Assembly (NCBI GenBank): GCA_002964805.2
Contig: PUDQ02000010.1
Span: forward strand, 124,001 to 188,000
DNA: 64,000 nt
Direction: 5' to 3'
Source of the DNA: Trametes villosa
Lineage: Eukaryota > Basidiomycota > Agaricomycetes > Polyporales > Polyporaceae
A program made the position numbers and the translations under genes. Shown here piece after piece: positions 1 to 11,602 of this stretch. Below the pieces are notes generated by a model, which saw nothing but the letters and a program-made list of their open reading frames with translations, had not been told where the DNA came from and did not search any database. How positions within the stretch are numbered: position 1 is the stretch's first letter; each line of letters begins with the position of its first letter.

Positions 1-343
1 TTGTGATCTTCAACATAACACGCACAAGCATGGTATTGAACGGAGTTCTATTGCAGCCCAACAACAAACCGGAGAGTGATACACGGGAGTCTCTAAGATA
101 CAGATAAGTATACGATTAGCCGCGGGGCGGCGGCGTAAGGAGCGTATGCAGGGGGGTATGAAGTGCTAGGAATACAGTTGAGGGGTAACGGTAACGCAGT
201 ATCCGGATAGGAGCGGATGGAGAATGAGGAGGGCGACGCAACGGAGCAGGCTGGAAGAGGCGCGAAGGTGTTTTGAGCCAAATGAGGAGAAGAGTGTGGA
301 ATGAGGAGGGAGGAGGCGGAGCGTGTTTGAGGAAATGGTGTGT
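1..343. other. Intergenic, no gene seen
   Basis: This stretch lies downstream of receptor R1, which is read leftwards. It should hold the R1 3' UTR. I see no coding signal or repeat. Confidence 0.5.
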
Positions 344-1887
344 TTATACCATGTCGATGGAATGCGGGCGGACGGACACCGACGCAGGGACGTCCGGCTC
401 CGCCTCGCGGCGCGTCGGCGACTCGGGGTCGTACACGCGCCTTGGCGCGGGCGGGAAGCTGACGGGCGGCATCGTGTCGAGCGGGGACACGCCCTTCTCG
501 GACACGGGCGAGCCGAGGAACGTGCTCGAGCCGTTCGCGCTCGACCCACTGCTGCTCTCCACGGGCGAGTACCCCGCCTTCTCGTCGAGCACCGCATCCC
601 CAATGGAGATGTTCGTCGAGAGCCGGTCCGAGAAGCTGTCCATCGACGCGCGCCGCCCGAGCGTGCCGCGCTGCACGAACGTCGGGATCGTGACCCGCCC
701 GAACGAGGACCCGCCGAAGCCCTTGGACGCGCCGCTGCGCGAGCCCGTCGACGCGAAGCCGCCCGAGGAGCTCCCGAGCGTGCTGAGCCCGACGCGCTTC
801 GCGACGGAGGTGAGCGCGAGGCGGTAGTGCTTGCGCGCCTCCTCCGCGAGCCCGAAGAAGCAGAAGAAGAGGAGCGCGCAGCCGATCACGTTCCACCGCT
901 TGAAGTCCATCGCGGCGACGGTCGCGGGCACGGAGCGCCAGGTGATGGCGCTGATGCGCTCGACGCGCGAGAACGCGAAGTGCAGGTCGTCGAGCCCGAC
1001 GTACTCGTAGATCGGGTCGGAGGTCGCGTCGACGACGATGTTGTACGTCGCGAGCGGGATGGTGAAGAGCACCTCGACGGCGGCGAGGCCCATCAGGCGG
1101 AAGTAGCGGTTGAAGGTGAGGTTCGAGTTCGACGCCACGAGGGTGCTGAAGTCGCGACGGCGGCGGAAGAAGGCACGGAGAGTGAGAACTGGGAAATGCA
1201 AATTTAGCATGAGGGTCACGGATGTGGCGCGCGGAAAAGCACTCACTGCAGTAGGTCGCAGACACGAGACCGATGGGGATGGGCCAGGTGATGAAGAGGA
1301 GATATGCGAGGAAAGAGTTCGGGTACTCCTCCAGGCAGCCGATGCCCTCGAGGATATCGTAGCGGTGGCCCTGGTAGAACCAGTCTGCACATTCTGTCAG
1401 CGCATGCTCGCATGGTCACGCGGAGCGGGACGTACACAAGGCGATCGAGATGATAGGGATGCCCATGCCGATGAGGAGATCGGTGATGATGTTGCGGCGC
1501 TTCTCCGCCTGGGTCATCGACACCGCGGAGATGTTCGCGATGTGGTACAGGCGGCGGTTGATCACGAGTGACGCGCAGCACACGCCGATGGCGGTCCCGA
1601 TGCTGAAGTGCGTTGCTGGGGGGAATGTCAGGCTCGCGCGGTTGTGGCAGGTTGCGCGGGTACTCACTGATATCGCACCAAGCGGGGGCCCAGTTAATCG
1701 CGTTGTCGCGCCAAACGACCGCGTTGATGAACTGGAAGAGGCACTGGCCGCCGATCCAGAAGATGTACATGACGCAGCCGACGTTCCACGCTTCCAAGTG
1801 CCAGTAGAGGGGGATGCAAACCAGAATGAAGCCGAGCAGCGAGAACGCCGCGACGATGTCAACCTGAACCAGCCATGGGACAGACAT
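344..1887 (-). CDS. STE3: STE3-type pheromone receptor R1
   Basis: Seven-transmembrane fungal pheromone receptor of the STE3 (class D GPCR) family, expected in the plasma membrane and coupled to a heterotrimeric G protein. Likely exons are 1887-1668, 1615-1436, 1384-1247 and 1188-344, giving about 460 residues. The N terminus starts MSVPWLVQVD and runs into helix 1. Family landmarks seen are the WCDI segment after helix 2, NRRLYHI in loop 2, the YQGHRYD motif before helix 4, and FAFSRVE plus AEEARKHY around helices 6-7. A Ser/Gly-rich tail of about 170 residues follows. It has three introns where R4-R6 have five or six, lacking the one before the KRR loop and the one in the tail. No pheromone gene and no ATTGTC cluster lies next to it, so it may not be a specificity-determining receptor. 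Family assignment is sure; mating role is inference. Confidence 0.93.
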
Positions 1888-4244
1888 CTCGGATGCTAGC
1901 GGGTGGGAGGGGGTGATATTGGTGCGCTACCGAGTATACAGGGTACAGAAGCTGGCGGCTGGGCGGGGGAGCCGGCAGGGAGGGAAGGCGGGAGGCTGGG
2001 GGCGCGGTGGGCAGCGGAGGAGCGACTGCTGGCGCAAATCCCCCCGAACCCGCTACTTTAAAACGCTCCCTGCGCATCTCGCTCGCATCTCCTTCTGCAC
2101 GTATTCGGATTCTACCTTGTCCTCGGGTACGCTCGAGCTTCTTCGTAGGCGTCGCTGGCGCAGGGCGAGAGCGTATTCGGGCACTCGCCTTGACTTCCCA
2201 TATCGGGACGCTACCTTGTACCGCGGCTGAAAATGGTAACTGGAAGTGATCACAGCACATGGACGCCCAGTCAGTGGGAAGAAAACTGTATTCCAGGCAG
2301 AAATACTCACAGATGTGTCAGAATGACCATCCCATAACCAGCATCAAAGGGGAGGCCGCAGATGGTAAGTCGGGCTACCAGCTCGGCTCGTCCTTTTGAT
2401 TTTGCCGTATGCGGTTTCTTGGGAAAAAGTCCGGGCCGTGCGTGAGCGGGTCATATGTCGAGGCGTCCTGAGAAAGACAAGGCCGCGACTAGAGCGAGTA
2501 AGGCCGGTGCAAGACAAGGTCGCCAGGCCAAGCAGAGTTGAACATGGTCGACATTGTTGTCCGATAGGCCGTAGTGAACGCCAGCTATGCATTGCACTGC
2601 AGCGCCCCGGGCGATTTCTAGAGCGCAAAGTACAAGGCAGAATTCAGTCGAGGAGATGAATCTCGAGAACGCCCAGTGTTGCAGAAACCGAGCGAAGCCG
2701 CTGCCGAGCCTGTCGCCGAGCTAGTGGGAGCGTCAGTGTCCGTCCATCGAGTGAGTCCTCCAGGTTGTCGTAGCGGGCCGAAAGAGCAGGACAGCCGCAA
2801 CGAGAGAACGAGAGGTGAGGGTGGGGGTGGGGGTTCAGGAGAGCGGACACGTCGAGCCTGCAGGATGATATATGCCCTCCGTCAGGTCTTATTGTCTGCC
2901 ACGCGAGTGGCACGGGCGCTTACTGTCTTATTGTCTGGCCATCGGGCACAGATCTGGGTGGCACGCTTGCACCAGGTTTTCATCAAGGGTTTCTCTTGAA
3001 TCGTTAGACAGAGCATTAGAGCTAGCAGTACGGCCTAAGCATAGTGATAGCTTCAGCTCTCGTCAAGCTAATCGCGGCTAGCAAAAACATGTCCGCGACT
3101 CGGAGCGCCCTCCACCAAAGGGCTTAACACATCGCGCTCGAATGTACATGTCATTGAAAACCTGGAAACCGCTTGAATAGCGACAGACTGCTCTTGGGGG
3201 AGGGGAGAAGCGATTACTTACAGGTTATTTGCAGTCATCGCAAGAGTTGCTCCTGCAGTCAAGTATAGCCTCGGATAGACTTGAAGTCGATATTCGAGGC
3301 GAAGGACATGCTTTACCGGCACATAGATCCTGGGCTTGCGAGGTATGCGGAAGCTTCAAGGAGGATTTGTACGACTGTCAGTATTGGGCGAGTGATTGAG
3401 CGGCGAGATGGGTGGAGACCACTAGGGATTCCCAGCCCATGGGCGGCGGCGACCAGAAAGAACGTACGCAGTACTGCAGCCCGGGTAATAGGAATGAGAG
3501 GGCTGGCAGAGTTGAGCTTGCGAACGGAATGCCAGGCGCAAGATGCAACTCAACGGGGCGAAGACTCGAGTATCCGGAAGTCAAGTCGCCTCCTTATATA
3601 CTCACGCACCAGCCAAACCCCTTCACAGTGATGGTTCTCTTCACGATTGAAGGCCTGCGAGAAGTCGGTGCGCCGACGATCGACAGAAGCGAGTCCAACT
3701 TCCCGCCAGGCTAGAAGAAGCGTCTGTACAGTCTTCGGCGCCCACCCGTCAACGCCGTACGTCGATCGAAGGAAGCGCTCACCAGTATCGTCGATGAGAA
3801 GGCCGCGTTGACGTCGCGCCAGCGTTGACACTCACGAAAGTAGGGGAGAGATCGAGAGAGGGTTCGGAGTGTTGGCCGCTGTCACGGAGAAGCCCTTCGC
3901 GCCGCCAATCTTACGGCCACTTCAGCGTACCTTGTGGGTGCTTGTTGTTGTGCATCCTGGTGCAGCCTTGATTCCTTGCCGTATTCGAATAGGCGTGCAT
4001 CCGACCACCCGGGCACCGTCGCATGTCGACGGCGGCGCATAGTATATGCGTCTGCGAAGGAGTCTTGTGCGGTCTGGCCAGCTATCTGTGAGGTTTTGAA
4101 TCCCAATATACAAGATCTAATTGACCGCGTGCGAGATAAGGACAAGTGCTCAAACGTAACACCTCCCTGAAGTTAACACGCCTTCCATCAGTATCGAGCA
4201 GCAACGCGCAATTATCCAACTTCACTCACCGCGATCCGAACCAC
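1888..4244. other. Intergenic, no convincing gene
   Basis: About 2.3 kb. Open frames are short, mostly lack ATG starts and do not join into a convincing exon chain. A frame at 3550-3831 (-) has some coding character but begins at a GTG that looks like a splice donor (gtgagtgtc), so a decayed or missed multi-exon gene cannot be excluded. No CaaX pheromone end was found on either strand. Confidence 0.4.
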
Positions 4245-6296
4245 CTAATACCCCCCTCCCCTCCCAAACCCAGTCGCATTCAGCCCCGCGCCCATCCCCG
4301 CCCGGAACATCCCTGCGATACCACCGCGCCTACCCCCACCTGCCGCGGCGTCCTCCTCGCGCTCCTCCTCGGCGGCCTCTTCCTTCGCAGCCATCGTAGG
4401 CCCTGGTGCGCCTCCAGGCCCCGCTCGCGCACCACTGCTTCCGGAGGACGCGTAGCCGGACATGCCCATGACGCCGCCGAACGCCCCAGGCATGCCGCCG
4501 CCGTACGCGCCCCCTGCACCAGGCATGCCGCCGTACCCCGCGCCACCGTACGCGCCGGGTGCACCGCCGTATGCACCCCCCATCACACCGCCAGCACCGT
4601 ATGCACCACCCATACCCGCCGCGCTGCCCGCGCCGTAGCCTGCGCCATACATCCCACTTGCACCTGCGCCGTAGCCCCCACCAGCACCGTACGCTCCTCC
4701 CGGCGCGCCGCCCACCTGCATTACCTCGATGCTGCGCGAGCGCCGGCGGCGCGGCCGGTCCCTGTACGAGTCGGAGTAGCGCCGTGCGCGAGGGCGGCGA
4801 GGTGTGTGGTCGATGATAACTGTTGGTTGGGCCACTTGGCCGCCGCCGGGGAAAGGGACGGCACCTCCAGCAGCGCCGCCGTATGCGCCCCCGGGTGCCC
4901 CGCCGTATGCGCCTCCGGGTGCCCCGCCGAATCCACCGACTCCTCCTGCGCCGAGGCCGCCTGCGCCGTACGCCCCGCCGGGAGGGATGCCTCCTGCGCC
5001 CATCGCTCCGCCCATAGGGGGGACACCTGCGGCACCAGCAGCTCCTGGCACGGGCATGGGGCCTGGAGGGATCCCTGCACCTCCCCCCATCCCTGCTCCA
5101 GCCATTCCGGCTCCCGCCATCGCGCCGCCCGCCATCGCGCCGCCCGCCATCGCACCAGGTATAGGCGAAGGCGGCATCGAGGGAGGGAAGCCGATTCCCG
5201 CCCCTCCCATCCCTGCTCCGGGGAGCCCTCCGGCACCCATCCCGTACCCGCCCATCCCCCCAGCTGCTCCCACGGGGTTGACGGTCGGCGGGCCTGCGGG
5301 AATTCCGGGCGCGCCTGCGCCAAGGTATGGGGAGCCTCCGGCGCGTATGACGGAGGGGACGTTGAAGGAGCTCCTGCGGGGGCGGTAGCCGCCGTACCCT
5401 GCGCCAACGGGTGGGACTGCTCCTGCTGCGCCGAGTTCTGCGGATTCCATGAGCTGTGGGAGGAAGTCAGTGAAGTGGGTGCGTGTAAGGGCACAGTAGA
5501 GCGTACTCTTTCGGCGAGAACTGTCGCGACAGACGCGGCTGCTTCGGAAGCGGCGCGTAGGCCGAAGGTATCCATGGGGCGTCCGGCATATTGCCATAGT
5601 CGCGTCGCTAGACGCAGAGAATCAGCGATTGCAGAGATTGAGGGCTCCAACAATGCTTACTCTCTGCGACGGCCATGCCCACCAGCCCTTCTCTTAGCCT
5701 CATCGGATCCGCTCCGAGAGGCTCGTATAGGAACGAGTTGTGTTTCCACGTGCGATATGCCTCATATGCGGCCGCGGCGCCGATGTCGATTGGCAGCAGT
5801 TGTGTTAGTGGGGACTATCAGACGAGGGTAAGTCCAGTAACAGCAGGAGTGATGCGCTGGAAGATGACGAACCATTCCGCTGTAGACTCGTCGATGCCAG
5901 TAGCGGGCCTCGCGCCGGCCAAGGCCTAGCGAGCCTACTTGTCCTGTACGGGACATGATCGAGTTGTATAGAGACCTATGCAGACGTAGTTAGCCAAACC
6001 GCCCTTGGCTATGGGCAAAGTTATCAGCTTACGGATCAGGGTTCACGGCGTGTGCATTGTAGAAGTCCATCCCGCCCCCTGGAGGTCATCGTCAGTGGCC
6101 TTGCGAACAGCAGGAACTCGATGCGCGACTTACACCCTGGCTGGGGACGGAACGCGGGCGCTGGAGGAGCAGCAAACTGAAACTGCGGATACCGACTGTC
6201 AGAACACAACGAGGTGTAAACGTAGGCAACAGACGCGTCTCGTACCTGCGACGTCCCCCATCCCGGCGCCGAGGACCTATAGTAATCGTAGGCCAT
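4245..6296 (-). CDS. Glycine-rich repeat protein
   Basis: Seven exons can be joined in frame: 6296-6246, 6182-6134, 6078-6033, 5975-5873, 5814-5661, 5607-5507 and 5453-4245, giving about 570 residues. The N terminus reads MAYDYYRSSAPGWG. It is followed by a conserved-looking block (GRREARYWHRRVY, AAAAYEAYRTWKHNSFLYEPL, TTRLWQYAGRPMDTFGLR). From about residue 170 the protein is low complexity, rich in Gly, Ala and Pro, with GGAPGGAYGGAPGGAYGG and AMAGGAMAGGAMAG tandem units, interrupted by a basic RPRRRRSRS patch. It ends GFGRGGGY. I recognise it only as a fungal glycine-rich protein with a structured N-terminal half; the function is unknown. The acceptor of exon 5 is the least certain junction. 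A long antisense frame opposite exon 7 is a composition artefact. Confidence 0.8.
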
Positions 6297-8184
6297 TCTT
6301 CTTGTAGACCAGTTGAGTAGTGCCTAAATCAGTGGTAATGCTCTTCGATCGGGTATCGTTGCCAAGAGTCGTCTAGGGTAAGTGGGTGCTTGGAGGGTAT
6401 GCAGGGACGCGATGTGTGTGGTGTGCCGCAGCCTGCAGGCGGGCAGATCATGTATACCTTCGAGTCGACTGACGTCATTTCCAGAGCACCAACGGACGAA
6501 AATACCCGGCGCGTCGTCTCCTCCAAGCCATGAGGCAACCTGGAGAAGGAGATCTGCGGATTGCAATCACGATGCCCGGGACGGGGAGCGGCGAGCGCGA
6601 CGGTCGAACACCGTCATGTGGAGCCGGCCGTGGTCATCCAGGCTCGCGACAGGCAACGTACCTGTTTGCACCAAGTTTGCACCACCGTTCCACTAACCTA
6701 TCACCAACTCCACGATGTACAGAACCTCCTGCGTTATTTGGTCTTGACAGAGCCGCAAGATGTAGCACCGGGGGCAAAGTCCTATGTAACGAGCTGTTAC
6801 ATCGAAAGCATATTGCAATCAAAGTCCGATTGTGCTCTCGGTGTCTCAACCCGTGCCACTGTAGCCGCATGCTGATCACACGCGGTTTTCAAAGTGTGAT
6901 TAGCATGTAACACGGTTTCTGCGCTACATCTTAATCACACTCAAAATGGCGCAGCTTGACAAAGGGATGCTACATTTGGTCAGAGGTTACGGTGTGATTC
7001 ATGTGTTACGAGGTGTAATATCGACGGGTGCCCCCGGTGTAGAGTGGTTGCTCAGCGCTCAGCGGCTGCTCCTGCAAGTTTATAGGGCTTGTAAGTCTGC
7101 CGAGTCCCGGATCCCGATGCAGCGTGGATGGTGAGATGACGGCGACTCGAGTATCGCAGCGCGCATCGTCGTCTCGTGCAGTGTTCAAGTCGTTTGAAAA
7201 GGTTTAGTCATGTCGGCCCGCGATGTTGCATATGCAAAAGCCATGAAAGAACATGTACAAGTTCGAGGCGAACATGGCGATAGGCCGGTAGCTACAGTGT
7301 TAGCGCCCATTTCAGGCAGACAAGCGCTGCGTCATGCTGACTAATCTCAAAGTCGCGAACTTCACAGTCCGATGTTCTCGGAATCCGCGTCTCTTCCAAG
7401 TTCCTCTTCCGCGCCGCGCAGCCTTGCAACGCTTTCCGACCAATTATGCATGACCTTATCAACCCAAGACGATATCATGTGCCTACTTCCCCTACCTCGC
7501 TGGTGTAGACAAAGCAGAACACGACGCACAGAACGTGACGCACGATCAGCATGGCTGCAGTGGTTTGCGGGATGATACCTGTGATCTGCACTTGGCCCCG
7601 ATGTTTCAGAGAAAGTGGACGCCGGAGGAACGTCGATATCATGTCCCAAGGTCAGCCCACCCCGACGAGTATCAGGCTCCTCTGATGATCCTCTAGATGT
7701 GTTATAGCCTGTCGGCGCTGCAGTATAGCTACGAAACCGCGATGTCCATTGCACCGTGCTTCGTATGGTGGAGCGTCCGGCCAGCCGTCCAAAGCGAACA
7801 CCAGGCTTCGGGCGCACTGTCCACCCTTGCACTGAGCACCGAAAACCCAGGAATCTCAGAACCAGAGTCGCCCTTGCATGCTCGCTCGGACCCATAATCA
7901 GCGAGACACAACCCACAAACAGCGCCGTGCATCACTCTGATTCGCGCTGTCTCAAGCCTATATACGCCAACTTCTCGACCCCGGGGCGCGTTCCTTTTCG
8001 CACACAGCCTTGAAACAGGATTCATCGAGTCCCGAGCCGAACAAGTATAAGATGACGCGCCCTGCGTCGTGTGGTCGCCCATTTCGTGGCTTTTCCTCTT
8101 CTCCTTCTACCCAGTTGATTTTACTCGACCTCGCTTTTCACTCAACAGTCGTTACCCTCTCTTTGACCTTCCTCTTGCACTTTC
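6297..8184. other. Intergenic with possible decayed ORF
   Basis: About 1.9 kb. A frame on the minus strand (7916-7362) ends in a protein-like stretch (WVDKVMHNWSESVARLRG, then SENIGL and a stop), but upstream it is arginine-rich and patternless and I could not build a splice model. Near 6870-7030 the words TGTAACA and ATCACAC recur in both orientations. Confidence 0.35.
6868..6907. repeat. Inverted repeat (hairpin)
   Basis: Two 14-bp arms (CATGCTGATCACAC and GTGTGATTAGCATG, one mismatch) flank a 12-nt loop. A second small palindrome, ATGTAAC-gagct-GTTACAT, lies about 70 bp upstream. It could be a remnant of a small transposon or a chance fold. Confidence 0.5.
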
Positions 8185-8959
8185 ATGATGCTCGTCATAT
8201 CTTTCTTCGCCGCCGGTCTCTTCGCCGCCTCCGCGCTCGCCCTGCCAGCCGCTACACCCCTGGCGCTGGACAAGTGCCAAACCACGATCGGGCCCAACGC
8301 GTTCGGGAACCTCGGGCCCTTCACCCTCGCCGCCGTCAACAAGACGGTCGACGTCCTCACGCACGCCGGTGTGCCCCTCCACCTCAGCCCGTCCGTCTCC
8401 GTCTCCGGCGCAGGGAACGCGGCACGGTCGCTTGCGGTACGCGTCCATCTCCCTATCACGATTTTTGATATCCAGAGCGAGACGCTGACGAGCGTGGTCC
8501 ACTCGCAGACAAATGAGACATTCCCCCGCGACGAGTTCCCCGAGTTCAGGCTCGTCGCTGGTGGACTCGTGAGCGCGAAGAACGCGTCCACGGGCCTGAG
8601 CGCGGCGGCGACCGACGTCAACGCGGGCTCTCCCCTCACCTTCACGGTCTCCAGCGAGAAGCTCGTTCCCGACCCCATATTCTGCGCCGTGGTACGTACT
8701 GCGCCGACGCACCCTTCTCCGAAGTCTGACGGCGTCTTCCCAGGTTGGCACCTCTCCTGCGGGAGGGAACCCCATATACCCGCTCCTTGCGCTGCACGGC
8801 GACTCTCAGAGCTTCTCGCTGTGTAAGGGGCATTCGGTCGCGGACCACACGGCGCTCGACGTTGTGGTGTATCAGCCGAGCGCGAATCGCTCGGACGAGT
8901 ATGCGTTGGACAGCTGCTATGAGGTGTACGTGCAGCTGGTGCCGACCGCGCCGTACTGA
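8185..8959 (+). CDS. Small secreted protein, unknown function
   Basis: Two exons (8185-8691, 8744-8959) give 240 residues. The N terminus (MMLVISFFAAGLFAASALA) is a clear signal peptide with a likely cut near ALA-LPAA. The mature protein is Ser/Thr/Val-rich with several NXT/NXS sites (NKT, NET, NAS, NRS) and four well-spaced cysteines (KCQTT, IFCAV, SLCKG, DSCYE), suggesting two disulphides in the cell-wall space or medium. It ends VQLVPTAPY. A 39-nt in-frame segment (GTACGC...CCAG at about 8437-8475) could be a very short intron, which would shorten the product to 227 residues; 39 nt is below the usual size, so I keep it coding. No catalytic motif is recognised. Confidence 0.82.
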
Positions 8960-9370
8960 TGTAGGACGAGTCTCGCGCGGGGTTGTACCCAAGTGACGGA
9001 CGCTCTTATGTTTGCTTCTTCTTGAACTCAACTATGTTATGATTGCCCACGTTACCGTAAGCCGATATCGAGTTCCCAGGGAATTCCGCGTTGTGTGCGT
9101 ACAAGTACAGAAGGATTACACGACCGTGCACAGCAAACCAGGTCAGAGAGGGTGGGGTAACTCGCGAATAGCTACATACGATACTGAAAGGAGAGGGTGG
9201 ATACAGTAACATAGGAGCAAGGACCGATGGGGAATAAACAGTAGATGCAGGAAAGCAGTGAGGACGGAGCTGAGCGAGACGGGATACATACATAACACAT
9301 TCACAAACGGAACCAGAACCAAATACGGGAGACATTGTCCACGACAAGGGGATGGAGGCAGCCTAGCGCT

Positions 9371-10982
9371 TCACAGCTTTGGGACGACCTTCGCCACGGG
9401 CGGCAGGACCGCGACCAGGACGCGCACGCTGAACCGGTACGGCCACAGCACCGCGTCCTGCGCGTATTCAAACGCGCGGTGACGGTACGAGCCGACCGAC
9501 GAAGCCTTGCCTACGCGCGACGACGCGCTCATGCTGCGGCTCCTGCTGCGGTCGCCCTTCCGCCCGCGGTCCTTATCCGACACAAACGTGCCCTCCGAAT
9601 CCGGGTCCGAGTCCTCCGCTTCCGGGATGGTGGCAAGGCGCGGAACGGTGAGGTGCTTCTCGCGCTCGGGGCTGTGGATGCGGTTTAGCAGGATGCCGGT
9701 GACGTGCACCGTGTTGCTGTCGGCGTCGCCGTTGACGTTGACACGGGACAAGGGCGTTGGTTGTTCTCGGGCGTCGCGCGGGTCCTCTAAACCGAGCAGC
9801 CACAGCGCGCGGGGAAAGTACAACACCCTGTGCGCGAGCGTCCAGAAGTGCGCGCGCGCCTGCGCGAACAAGACCGCCTTCTCCGGGAAGCGGAAGCCAG
9901 CAGCCTCGATCGCGGCGACGTCCTTCCTCCTCCGCTCCTCCAGCTGCACGAGCCCGATCTCGACTGCGGAGAGACGCGCAGCTATGGCAACGCGTGCTGT
10001 CTCGGTCTTACGCTCGTTGCGCTTCGACGCGCGCTCGACGTCGCCGATGACCTCGCTGAGGTCGTCGCACACTTCGCGGAGCTGCTCGCTGCGCTTGACG
10101 CCTTCGCGGAGGTCGTCGATCTCACGCTCCAGCGCGTCGATACGCTGTAGCGCGACGTCGAGCGCGCGCTGAGTCTCTTCTTGTACGTGCGCAAGAGTCT
10201 CTTCTGCGGGCGTGTGGAGTGCTTCGTGCAGCTCCTGGGTGCGCTCGTTGAGACGGTTGACGAAATGCGTCCATGGGCGGATTCCGGTTGCAAGGACGAA
10301 GAGCGTTGTACTGAACCAGGAGAGAGCGTTGTTGTCTCCGAGGGCGGAGAGGACGTAACGAAGGAATATCGCTCCAACGAAGGGCGAGGAGAGGGCGAGA
10401 CAAAGGTAGAACAGCTCGTGTCGCCGCAGTTCGGTTTCCGCGAGAGCAACGAGGTGCGCGACCTTGTCATCGTCGTACTTCTTCGACGCCTGTCGCCTAT
10501 GTTGTTTGCGTGGGCGGGCGGATAGGTATAGCTGCCATGGAACTGGGGGCGAGTAAGTCTAGACAGCGCGAGGTTTAGTCACACGACGTACTCTCAACGA
10601 TCTGGTGCAAGTAGAATATGAGCAGGATGATCAGGAAGAGGTTCTTGATGTGGTCTCCGCCCGTGAGCCAGTTCCCAATCGGAGACACCAACGCGACGAT
10701 GATGGAGAGGTCGAGGTCCGCCCAAGAACCCGCCCGCTTCGCCGACGTCTGGTGGCTCGTCGACCTCGCTAGCGGCACAGGCCCGGACGCCCTGCCTTTG
10801 CCCTTGACATCCCGAGCCGGAGGTGGAGACGGCGACTTGTACCCGTTCAGCGCGCTCTCGTACTCCTCGTCGCTGCCCGATAGCTCGACCTCGCTCCCGC
10901 TCTCCTCGTCCGCCTCCGCCTGCCGCACGAACGACGTCGCTTCCCGACGCGAGGGTCCTGGTTGTGCTGCGCCGCTCGCCAT
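9371..10982 (-). CDS. Coiled-coil membrane protein, unknown
   Basis: Two exons, 10982-10592 and about 10542-9371, joined by a roughly 49-nt intron, give about 520 residues. The first 110 residues are acidic and Ser-rich (EESGSEVELSGSDEEYESAL). Next comes a hydrophobic helix (IKNLFLIILLIFYLHQIVE) and, after a basic stretch, another membrane pair (LFYLCLALSSPFVGAIFL, ALSWFSTTLFVLATGI). A long coiled coil follows (ALQRIDALEREIDDLREGV and on). The tail is Ser/Arg-rich, and the last 25 residues are hydrophobic (VRVLVAVLPPVAKVV). It looks like a conserved fungal endomembrane protein; I cannot name it. It converges with the secreted gene to its left. Confidence 0.82.
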
Positions 10983-11602
10983 AGCCAGATAAGAGAGAAA
11001 GAAGAAGATGCGGGCGAGGCAGCAGAGCGGAAGGCGTTAAGAAGGGACGCGCAGGCGGTGGGAACGTGCTCGCCGCGAGGCCGGTTGGCACGTACGCGCG
11101 CAGGGTTCGGGTCGCCAGCCGTTCTGCTTCCAAGGCTGTACGGTACCTAGACCGGAGGCATGTGCAGAGCGTGGGTGGTTTCAGTCGTGGTCGTGGTTGC
11201 GGTTGCGGTTAAAGAGGAGGGCTGAGCCATGCGCGTGAGCCCTTGTAGACCGTAGTAGGTTGCGGAGCGCCCGTACATCCGGAGCGGCTCCATGATCGGA
11301 CTCAATCCTTATATGCTCAACGCATGACGATGCATATATTGGGGGTAGTAATAACGGCTACAAGTTGTATGGCTACACGCAGGGGATGTACAGTGTTTGA
11401 CGGAAAAGAATGGGATGTCGTAACAAGAGAACGAGGGTTCCTGAAGCTTGAAAGCAGCGCGGCGGGGATGCCGCCGGCCGAATCTAGCTATGTGCAGCTG
11501 GAGAGAACTTAACAAGAAGGGTAGGAAGAAAACACGTAGCAAGACGAGAACGCAGAAGCACTACCACCGGGACGCAGTTCCGAAGGGGGACGCCTCCACC
11601 GT

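Noticed and set aside
4146..5831. 561-codon plus-strand frame with Pro/Ala/His/Arg repeats
   Set aside because: It is the antisense of the glycine-rich exon and has only composition-driven repeats; the minus strand gives a seven-exon gene that joins in frame.
8437..8475. 39-nt intron in the secreted protein gene
   Set aside because: Possible donor and acceptor, but shorter than typical basidiomycete introns and the frame is open without it.
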